Source: Acanthamoeba lenticulata (Eukaryota; Discosea; Longamoebia; Acanthamoebidae). Taken from it: a DNA stretch of 40,186 nucleotides. The stretch's first letter is position 1. Each line of letters opens with the position of its first letter. Location of the stretch: positions 1 to 40,186 of the forward strand of contig NAVB01000570.1 in NCBI GenBank assembly GCA_002179805.1. Reading direction: 5' to 3'. The position numbers and the translations under genes are program-made. Positions 1 through 8,600 of this stretch are shown here, piece by piece. The notes under the pieces were generated by a model, which was not told where the DNA came from, made no database searches, and worked only from the letters and a program-made list of their open reading frames with translations.

Positions 1-780
1 CTGGCCTACTACAAGCTCTACCAGACAGGTACTTAATTTATCCATTTTATTTTATTTTATTTTTTAAATTATTATTACCTTATTTTATTCAAAATGGTAT
101 TTTAATGATTTTATTTATTAAAATGTGCAAAAAAAACAAAAAACAGGAACGGCCACGTACGAGACGGGCCAGACGAGGCAGTACTACCACGGCCGCACGG
201 AGACCGTGCGCTCGTTCTGCGCCGAGTCGGTGGAGTGGACGCGGGCCATGACCGACGCGTCGGCGTCGAAGCAGAAGCGGGTCGAGCTCCTCCGCAAGGC
301 CGTCGAGCACCACGCCAAGACCCTCATGGCCGATGCCACCAACGGGCGCGGCGTCGACCGCCACCTGCTGGGGCTGCGGCTCGTGGCGATGGAGGACGAC
401 GAGGAGAAGGCGCTCGGCGTGCCGGACCTGTTCAAGGACCGGGCCTACGGCGAGAGCACCACCTTCCGCCTGTCGACGAGCAACATGCCGGGCAAGCTCT
501 ACATCAGCGGCTTCGGGCCAGTCGCGGCCGACGGCTACGGCGTCTGCTACGGCACCCGCAACGACCTGCTCCAGTTCACCATCACCTCCCTGCGCTCGTG
601 CCCCACCACTGGTACTCTGACGCCCCCAAAGACAAAGACGAAGACCGCACCTCGTATCATGATGACGTTTAGCTGACGTGGAACGCAAACACAGATTCGG
701 GCCGCATGCGCGAGACGCTGCACAACACGCTCGTGGAAATGGGCGCCCTCTTCGCTGACGCCAGCCAGGCCAAGCTTTAA
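1..780 (+). CDS. CRAT: Carnitine O-acetyltransferase, C-terminal part (peroxisomal)
   Basis: Partial at the window start; exons <1-28, 147-611 and 695-780. The enzyme moves acetyl groups between CoA and carnitine. Family marks seen are the Y-E-T/S segment followed by H-G-R-T-E-T-V-R-S, then L-S-T-S (carnitine-site serine/threonine motif) and F-G-P-V-x-x-D-G-Y-G-V-C-Y. The catalytic His lies upstream, outside the window. The second acceptor was fixed by frame: using the AG at 671-672 breaks the reading frame, while the AG at 693-694 restores a typical C-terminus (T-D-S-G-R-M-R-E-T-L), leaving the TTAGCTGAC stretch as a plausible branch point. The protein ends Q-A-K-L, and AKL is a type 1 peroxisomal targeting signal also used by animal CRAT. 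It converges on the broken transporter at 850. The family call is secure; choosing CRAT over other carnitine acyltransferases rests partly on the AKL tail. Confidence 0.92.
29..146 (+). other. Intron in the carnitine acetyltransferase gene
   Basis: GTACTT donor, AT-rich body with T and A runs, CAG acceptor; 118 bases, phase 1. Joining 28 to 147 reads T-G-T-A-T-Y-E-T-G, which matches the family across the junction. Confidence 0.9.
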
Positions 781-849
781 ACACTTCTCTCTTGGCCTTG
801 TTGATCGCCTTCCGATTCCTATTCTTTTTCTTAATCGTACAAGTATAGT

Positions 850-1533
850 TTACGACAAGAGCACGTTTGTTGTTGCGGAGCTGTTTGGCGGACGGGTTCC
901 TGACTGACAAGCAAGCAAGAAGGCAGCGACCACCCACTTTGATGCCTCTGTGGGCAGCTTGTCCTCGGTGCGGCGAGGCTCAAGCGGTAACTGTTCGTCA
1001 CCCACGTTGCCCAACAGGACGTCGTTGGACCCCAACATGTCGAACTTCTCCACCTCGAGGATGATGAACGCGCCCAGGACTGTGACGGCGATCGCGCCTA
1101 CCGGCAGCGACAGCCGCTCATGGCACAGGAGGCCGAGATGGCCCTCGAGAAGACGGAGATGGTCGGGCTCACCATCCCCGCGTTGGTCACCGTCGTGAAC
1201 GCGATGCCGTTGAGGAAGAGCAGCGGGTGGAAGACCATTCCCAGCATCCCGAGCAGGCCCAGCCACAACCAGTCCTTGAGCGGTCGCGCGCTGTCCGTGA
1301 AACACACGCGTGTGTCAACAACGCGCGTGTGCATGCGAATCGAGGGAGAGAAGATGGACCTGAAGAGCAACTCGCGCTCGCGCACAAAGGCGAGAGCGAA
1401 GAAGGCGGTCGTGGCAATGATGAGGCGTAGAGAGTACTAGACCATGACGTGCATGTCCTTCAGGCCCACCTTAGCGCAGACTGCGTTCGCCACCTTCGCT
1501 CCATAAGGCCACTCCAGCAAAAACACTCTATTC
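850..1533 (-). pseudogene. Broken EamA/DMT-type transporter (half-length)
   Basis: Read leftward, this encodes one EamA unit of the drug/metabolite transporter superfamily: A-N-A-V-C-A-K-V-G-L, then a membrane segment L-R-L-I-I-A-T-T-A-F-F-A-L-A-F, W-L-W-L-G-L-L-G-M-L-G-M-V-F, the hallmark T-V-T-N-A-G-M-V-S-P-T-I-S-V-F, and E-R-L-S-L-P followed by a last hydrophobic helix. A GT-AG intron of 69 bases fits at 1291-1359. Two lesions are visible: a TAG codon between M-V and Y-S (around 1436-1438) in the place of one family residue, and a one-base frame change near 1128 between R-A-I-S and L-L-C-H-E-R-L. The second EamA repeat of normal ten-helix transporters is missing; after G-N-V-G comes an unrelated tail to the TAA at 850. 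No convincing start codon is seen. Sequencing error could explain one lesion but not the missing half. Confidence 0.65.
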
Positions 1534-1605
1534 CACAAATCCCAAGAACACAAGGGACAGAGGCCTCATATACGAGAGCAAATTCGTTCAATCGATTGTT
1601 TAGAT

Positions 1606-1632
1606 TGGATCTTGGAACGATGGATCTTGGAA
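1606..1632. repeat. Short direct repeat, 12 bases, period 15
   Basis: TGGATCTTGGAA occurs at 1606-1617 and 1621-1632. It lies just beyond the point where urate oxidase homology stops, between that fragment and the broken transporter, so it may mark a rearrangement point. Confidence 0.8.
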
Positions 1633-1635
1633 TGC

Positions 1636-1989
1636 TCAAGCAGGTGGCGCACCTTCAATAATCATGCGGTCCCAAGGTTTCTCGGTGATGGTGACCTCGG
1701 CCTTGGAGAAGTGGGCGTACTCGCTGAGGAAATGGCGTGCGACAGTGATGCCAAAGACCTCGATGTCTTTGAAAGGATGCTTCTTGGCCAGCACGTAGAC
1801 CGTGTTCTTTATCGTGTCGGTAGGCACCACCCACGAGTTGTCGCCCTCGTAGTAGGATGACTCCACCTTGGCACCCTCCAGCAGAACACGCACAGCGACA
1901 TCCTTCACCTCATGCACTGGGCCGTTACGCGTCACACGCAAGACGCGCACCAGGTCCTTACCGTAACGATTTGCGCTGAGGGTGGCCAT
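1636..1989 (-). CDS. UOX: Truncated urate oxidase, N-terminal T-fold half
   Basis: The 117-residue product starts at ATG 1989 (M-A-T-L-S-A-N). Urate oxidase oxidises urate to 5-hydroxyisourate, usually in peroxisomes. Family marks are Y-G-K-D-L-V-R-V, with the triad lysine, and V-V-P-T-D-T-I-K-N-T-V-Y-V-L-A-K, with the triad threonine; further on come A-R-H-F-L and V-T-I-T-E-K-P-W-D-R. Full enzymes have about 300 residues in two tandem T-folds. Here the frame ends after E-G-A-P-P-A, so the second T-fold with the catalytic His and the C-terminal PTS1 is absent, and no matching exon lies further left. A possible donor (G|GTGCGC) sits right at the break, suggesting that downstream exons were lost. 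Probably non-functional alone; kept as a CDS because the frame is intact. Confidence 0.85.
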   Translation of the reverse strand: MATLSANRYGKDLVRVLRVTRNGPVHEVKDVAVRVLLEGAKVESSYYEGDNSWVVPTDTIKNTVYVLAKKHPFKDIEVFGITVARHFLSEYAHFSKAEVTITEKPWDRMIIEGAPPA

Positions 1990-2100
1990 GGTCAAATGGT
2001 GTTGTGTTTGCAGATCAACTTACTTTTAATTATTTACCCAACTAAATTGCTATTTAGAAAATGCTGACCTTACCATTTTCATTTCTTTTTCTTTTTTATT

Positions 2101-2424
2101 TCAATCCTTGCGCAGAAGCACCCAACGAACAACGCACTTGTCGTCGAGGCCATTCTCGGCCACCGTGCCTTGCGGGTGTGGCAGCTTTCTATGGGACCAC
2201 ATCAAGGTCGTCTCAGTTGTTGGGGCCACGTGGATGGTGCCAAAGGTAGGCGGGTAGGCCATGTCGCGGCTTCGGAGGGCTTCCCACACTTGCGGCATGG
2301 AGTCCGAAGGCCGCACCTCAACGCTGCCTGTCCATTCGTCCGTCCAGTGGAGGAAGCCCACTTTGCCCTGGGCTACGTGCAGTGTGAAGGGGCGCTCCTC
2401 GTTCGCAACTGTGCTCTCCGCCAT
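2101..2424 (-). CDS. Small protein (107 aa), possible ubiquitin-like fold
   Basis: Intronless; starts M-A-E-S-T-V-A-N-E-E and ends L-L-R-K-D. The frame stays open upstream, but this ATG is the first one next to a conserved-looking N-terminus. The protein begins with a strand-like F-T-L-H-V and has V-E-V-R-P-S-D-S-M-P-Q-V-W-E-A-L in the middle. The last third (T-L-M-W-S-H-R-K-L, a short loop, then V-V-R-W-V-L-L-R) follows the ubiquitin pattern of R-L-I-F-A-G-K-Q-L ... L-H-L-V-L-R-L. No C-terminal Gly-Gly is present, so it would not be conjugated. I infer a beta-grasp fold from pattern only; the function is unknown. It lies 176 bases beyond the stop of the giant gene, on the same strand. Confidence 0.65.
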   Translation of the reverse strand: MAESTVANEERPFTLHVAQGKVGFLHWTDEWTGSVEVRPSDSMPQVWEALRSRDMAYPPTFGTIHVAPTTETTLMWSHRKLPHPQGTVAENGLDDKCVVRWVLLRKD

Positions 2425-2472
2425 GGCGCTGACGATTTCTTTGGGCTCCTTGTTGTACAGTAGGTTGATTGG

Positions 2473-2488
2473 GGTGTGTGTGTGTGTG
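2473..2488. repeat. (TG)n microsatellite
   Basis: A run of alternating TG/GT in the short spacer (2425-2600) between the giant gene and the 107-residue gene. Nothing else in that spacer looks like a gene. Confidence 0.85.
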
Positions 2489-2533
2489 AAGTGAAAAAGA
2501 ACATGGGGCACATAACTTTGTTTAGAAAAAAGG

Positions 2534-2539
2534 TTTAAT
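2534..2539 (-). promoter_or_regulatory. Candidate polyadenylation signal (ATTAAA) of the giant gene
   Basis: ATTAAA on the minus strand about 62 bases past the TGA of the giant gene, in an AT-rich stretch. AATAAA-like words nearby are on the other strand. Weak, position-based call. Confidence 0.3.
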
Positions 2540-2600
2540 AAAGGTTGAATAAAAGGAACACAAAAGTGGAGTGGGTGGTTGGCTGGCGACGAAAGGCGCC

Positions 2601-5600
2601 TCACTCGGCAAAGTGCGCGTCGGGGCCCATGTAGCCGACGTTGGTGGTCGGATGGACGACCGTGTGGAACGGATTGGACTGGACGGCCACTTGGACGGGC
2701 ACCTCGGAGAGCTCGACATCCTCTTCGGGGATCACTCGGCGCTGCTTGAACCGGAGCAAGATGCACGCGCCGGCGCCCACGCAGCAGCAGGCCGCGGCGG
2801 CCGCGACGGCCAGGGCGCCCACGGTACCGCCCACGACGGCGCCGATGATGGTGGTCACGTCGTCGCCGCCCGTGTTCGGGTTCTCGATGGCGATCGAGCA
2901 GTTGGAGCCCGTCCAGCCGGCCTCGCACACGCACTGGCCGTCCACGCACTGGCCGTGGAGCGAGCAGAACTCGCGGCAGAACTGGTACTGGGTCTCGTTG
3001 TTCATGTCACCGCTCGTCTCGCAGTACTCGAGCCACGCCTGGCCGTCGAGGATGGCCACCTCGCTCTGGCCGTTGGTCGCGTTGTAGTCCTGCAGGCAGG
3101 CCTCGTACCAGAACGTGGGCGGCAGGTAAGCTTGGCTGCACTTGCCGATCGTGCCCGGATCGAGCGTGGTGATTGTGCACTGGTCCGCGCCGCCGCCGCC
3201 GTCGCCGCCGGAGCCGGGCGTGCCGCCGGGGTTCACGCCGCCGGTCGAGGGCGGGATCACGTGGCAGCCGCAGCCGCAGTGGCACGACGTGTCGACGCCC
3301 CAGCATTGGCTGAACTCGTCGCCCGTGAGGGCCGTCGGGTTGGCATAGGTGAGGCCGTTCGGGCACTGGAGGCCGTAGCCCGGGGTCGTGGCGCCGTTGG
3401 AGCCGCACAGACCCTCGAGCTGGTCGTAGTAGACGCCCGGCGTGCCGACCGTGGCCGAGAGCCAACGCAGGCTAGTCGACACGAGCAGCGAGGACTTGAC
3501 CCGCAGGCCGCTCACGAGCACGACCTCGATCGACCGCGTGGTGCCGGTCACGCGCGCGCCCGCCGGCGACGTGTAGACAAAGGAGCCGTTGACCAGCGGC
3601 GCCGTGATGGTCTGCCCGTTGAGGGTGACGGTCACGCTCTCGAGGGTGTCGAGGAACACGACAAAGGTCTCGTTGGTGTCGACCGACTGCACGCCCACGG
3701 CCGCGAGGCACGACGCGTTGGGGAAGCACTCGGTGAACCGGCCCTGGACGATCACGTTCTCGAGCGTCGTCGTCGCGCGCTTGGTGCTGTTCGAGGCCGT
3801 GGCCGCTGCGGCGATGGCGCCGGGCTTGGTGCGGGTGATGACGTAGTCGCCCGGCTGGCGGAAGCTAAAGGCCGACTTCTGATCAAAGGACATGACGTGC
3901 GGGTCGCCAAAGATCTGGCAGAAGTTGTTCTCCGGCACGCTGCAGTCGAAGCCGTGCCACGAGGCGTCGCACTCGCACTGGCCGGTGGCGTCACAGACGC
4001 CATGGCCGGAGCACTGGTTGGGGCACACGGTGCTCACGTCGCACGCGCGTCCGCTCCAGCCGCTCTCGCACACGCACACGCCGTCGCTGCCGCAGACGCC
4101 GTTGCCGCTGCAGTCCGTGCACTGGTCAGTCGTGCTCGGCTGCGAGCAGGCAGAGCCCGTGTAGCCCAGGCCGCACACGCACACGCCGCCCGTCGTGCAG
4201 GCGCCGTTGCCCGAGCAGCCGCCGGCGCAGGTCGCCGGCGCGATGGAGCAGTCGGCGCCCGAGTAGCCGCCGCTGCAGAGGCACACGCCGCTGACGCACG
4301 TGCCATGACCCGAGCAGCCGTTGAGGCACTGCTGGATGGGCTGCGAGCAGTCAGCGCCGGTGAAGCCCGCCGCGCACTGGCACACGCCCGTGGAGGCGCT
4401 GCAGGAGCCGCGGAGCGAGCAGAGGGACGGGCAGGCCGCCGGGCCCGACGGGCTCCAGCGGATCGAGGTCGAGGTCGTGTTGTCGAGGGTCTCGAAGGAG
4501 CCCTGGAAGGAGCTGTAGCCCACGCCGGCGTAGGAGCCCGTCGAGCCGCCGGTCATGGTGATGACCGTGTAGACCAGCGTGCTGTTGGCCAGCGGCGTGT
4601 AGCCGTTGACCAGCACGACCTGGATCCAGCCGCCCTTGGTCACGCTGCCCGTGCAGGCGATCACGTTGTAGTCCACGACGGGCAGGGCGCCGCCGATCTC
4701 GAACCGCACGACGCCGGTGGCCTCCTGGTAGAGGTCGCCGTCGATGACCAGCTTGCCGCCGCCGGCGCCGCTGGGCACGATCGAGCCGCCGTTGACGATG
4801 CTGCCCACGACGACGCCCGATCCCGAGATCGTCGAACCGGCGCCGTTGGTGATGGGCACGTAGGCGACCACGTTGCCGCCGCCCAGGTGAAGCGCGCCCT
4901 GGTCCTGCGTGCAGCCCTGTTGGAGCGCGAGGCTGCCCTGGTCGAGGCGGATGAGGCCGCCCACGTTGATGACGTGGACCTCGATCGACACGGAGCCCGT
5001 TGCCGCCTGCACGATGCGACCCGTGTTGAGGAGCGGCGAGGTCGTCGGCGAGCCGCGGCAGCCGCAGGTGATGGCCTGAGCCGACTGAGACACGGTCCAC
5101 AGGCCCGTGGCGCCGTTGGTGATGGTGGCGCTGTCCTGGAGGTCGATCGTGCCGCCGATCCAGTCGAGCGTGCCCAGGTTGACCAGGTGGCCGCACTTGA
5201 CCACGAGCCCGAGGCCGCCGATGGTGGCGTGCGCGTTGGGCGCGATGATGAACCACGCGTTGCAGCCGTCGAAAGTGGCCGAGCCGTTGACCGTGAGCGA
5301 GCCGTTGCAGGTGACCTGGCCGCCGCCGCCGGAGATCACGGTCGAGTTGCTGCCAATGAGGCCGACGCTGCCGGGCAGGGTCACGTTGTGGCCCGTCGTG
5401 TTGAGGCAGCCGCCGTTGATCTCCACCGAGACGCCAAACACGATAGGGCCCGCGATTATGGTGAACTGGATGCAGGCGCCCGTCTGGACGATGGTCGTGC
5501 TGACGTTCCACGGGCCCGACACGACGCACGTGGAGCCGTTGGTGACGGTCGTGCTGCCGCCGCACTCGTAGCCGCCGGTGAGGCAGATGTCGGCGGCAAA

Positions 5601-8600
5601 GGACACGCTGGCCGTCTGGGCCACGACGAACGAGCCCGTGCTGAGAGCCGCGCGGCTAAAGATCGCCTCGGCGCCCGAGGCCACGGTGAGCGAGCCCTCG
5701 TTGGACCAGGCCGCCACGAACGAGACGCGGCAGCTCATGGTCACCGTCGCGTAGTTGACGAAGCTGGCCTGGCTCGACACCGAGAGGCAGCCGTTGTGGG
5801 CCGCGCTGACGCTCGTCGAGTCCACGAGCGTGAGCCAGCCGCTGGTGACGCTCGCGCTGCAGCTGGCCGCCACGCCGATGATGAAGGTGCCGTTGTTGTG
5901 GCATGTCGAGCCGCCGATGAGCACGATGGTGCCCTCCTGCCAGGTGACGGTGCCCGTGTTGACGAGGCTCGGGCCGTTACACTGCTTGTCGCCCGGGCCG
6001 CTGATGACGGTCGAGCCGCCGAGCACGATCGTGCCGCTGCCGCCGAGCTGCGAGCCCTGCCAGCCGCACGAGCCGCCGATGCTGATCGTGCCGCCGCAGC
6101 TGACCTGGCCGCCCGTGAGGACCACCGTCGAGGAGACCACGGTGGTGAGGCTGCCCTGGACGATCAGTACGCCGGAGACCACTTCGATGTCGACCACGAC
6201 GATGAGCGTCGCGCAGGCGGCCACCGTGTGTGTGCCGCCGTTGAACTGGAGCGAGGCGAAGCTGTAGGTCGTGCAGGCCGGCCACTGGACCGTGCAGTTG
6301 CCTGACGTCTGGATCGGCGCGCAGGTGTTGCTCGTGCCGGCGCCGACGCCAAAGGTCACGTTGGCCTGGTCGCGGATGATGATGCCGCCAGCGCTCAAGT
6401 CGATCTGCGTGTTGACGATGACCACGACGACCACCTGCTGGATGATGACCGTGCCAGCGCCGGTGATGGAAACGCCCGTGGTGAAGGTGAAGCTGCCCGT
6501 GTTGAGCACAAGCGTTGCGCCTGTCGAGATCTGCACCACTGCCGTCGAACCGCCGCTGCCGCAGCCGCACACGTGGCTGCCGCCGTTGAGGATCAGCGAG
6601 CCTGTGGTCACTGTGATGGTGCCCGTGCTGTTGAGGAAGGCCTCGAAGGTCACCGTCGTCGAGCTCACGATGACCAGCACGCCCACGTTGATGAACACGC
6701 CCGTATGCAGCGTCACTTGGCCGCCGCATTGCCACGTGCCCACGTTGACGATGGAGCCGGTGCCCGGGTAGATGGTGCCGCTGGTCCACTGGACCGTGCC
6801 GTAGTTGATCAGCTGCGTCACGGTCAGGGTCACCGTGCTGCTGATGACGGTCGTGCCGCGCAGCTCAAGCTGGATGACCACGATCGTGCCGCTGCTCCAC
6901 GTGAACGAGCCCGTGACGATCACGATGCCCGAGCCGCTGATGAGCGTGCCCGAGCCCGACAGGACGAGATCGCCGCAGGTGGCGTTACCGTTGGCGACGA
7001 GGACACCGCCGATGATGGTGATCCGCACGCCGATGATCACTTGCGCGCAGCTGCTCACCACAAGCTGGCCGCCGAAGAGCTGAACGGTCGAGAGCGAGTA
7101 GGTAAAGCAGTCGACGAAGGAGATGACCGACGAGTTGTAGACTTGGAGCGCCGACGTGAGGTTGGTGTTGGTCTGGCACGTCACGTTGGCGTTGTCCTTC
7201 ACGATCACCGCGCCGGTGAGGATGATGTCAGTGTGGCTGATGATCACGATGACGGTCTGCTGGATGATGAGCGAGCCGGCGCCAGTGACGGAAACGCCTG
7301 TGTTGAACGTGAAGCTGCCCGTGTTGAGCACAAGCGTTGCGCCTGTCGAGATCTGCACCACTGCCGTCGAGCCGCTGCTGCCGCAGCCGCACACGTGGCT
7401 GCCGCCGCTGAGGACCAGCGAGCCCGTGGTGACCGTGATGGTGCCCGTGCTGTTGACAAAGGCGAAGAAGACCACGTTGACGTTGACGCCGACGCTAACG
7501 ACGAGGCTGCCGCTGTTGATGAAGATGCCCGTCTGCATGACCACCGCGCCGCTGGCCGTCCAGGTGTTGACGTTCTCCACCAACGCGAGCGAGCCGTTGA
7601 TGAAGAAGGTGCCCACGGTCCACTGGAGTGAGCCGCCGTTGATGAGGTGGCAGTCGACGAGGGTCACGGAACCGTTGACGACGGCCGTGCCGTTGAAGTG
7701 GACCTGCGCCACGGCCAGCGCACCGCTGCTCCACGTGACGCTGCCGCTGCTGACGACCGCGAAGAGGCCGGCGCCGCTGACCATCGTGCCGCTGCCGAGG
7801 AGCTGAGCGATGCCGTGGCAGGCGACCTGACCGTCGACGACCAGCAGGCCACCGAGGATGGTGATGCGGGTCACGACAGTCACCTGAGCGCAGCCGGCGA
7901 CGACCACGCGGCCGCCCAGGAGCTCCATGACGGCGACCGAGTAGGTCGTGCACTCGGCAAAAGTGACCACGCCGCCCAGGACCTGGAGCGGGGCCGCCGA
8001 GGCCGAGCCGAGGGTGGTGCCCGCGTTGAAGGACACGGTGGCGTTGTCACGCACCACGAAGCGGCTGCCGCTGCCGCTCAGGTCGAACAGGGTCTGCGAG
8101 GTTGTGAGGTTGGCGCTGGTGTCGACCACGAAGGAGCCGCCGCCGTTGACGACCACGCTCGCGCTGAGGGCCAGCGTGGCGGTCGACGTCAGCTGCACGG
8201 TGGCGCCGGTGGCGATGGCCAGGCTCGACGTGCCGCCGCAGCCGCACAGGCGGCCGCCCGTGGTGATGCTCACGACGGAGCCGCTCGACAGCACCTGGAT
8301 GGCGCCGGCCGTGCCGTTGAGGACCGACGACAGGGTGAGGTTTCCGGCCGCCACGGCAAAGGTGCCCGTGTTGACCACGGTGCCGCCCACAAGCGAGAGC
8401 GCGGCCGAGGCGCTGCCCACGGTGAAGGTGCCTACGTTGCTGATGACCGAGCCGTTGGCCAGGCTGAGGAACTGCTTGCCGCTGGCGGACCACGTCAGGT
8501 TGCCCTCGTTGGTAAGGGTCCACCAGGTGAGCGTCTTGTTCTGCGCGCCGCTGATGGTGGCGGCGCCGCGCGTGACCAGGGTGCCCGTGCCCAGGCTGGT

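Noticed and set aside
612..672. Shorter intron ending at the AG at 671-672 in the carnitine acetyltransferase gene
   Set aside because: It shifts the frame and destroys the conserved C-terminus; the AG at 693-694 keeps both.
1441..1470. A 33-base intron to bypass the TAG in the EamA fragment
   Set aside because: Too short for introns seen here, and it would delete family-matching residues up to the stop.
2571..6305. 1,244-residue open frame on the plus strand
   Set aside because: Antisense shadow of the giant gene. The composition is Arg/Ala/Gly/His-rich with no domains, whereas the minus strand has EGF, vWD and repeats.
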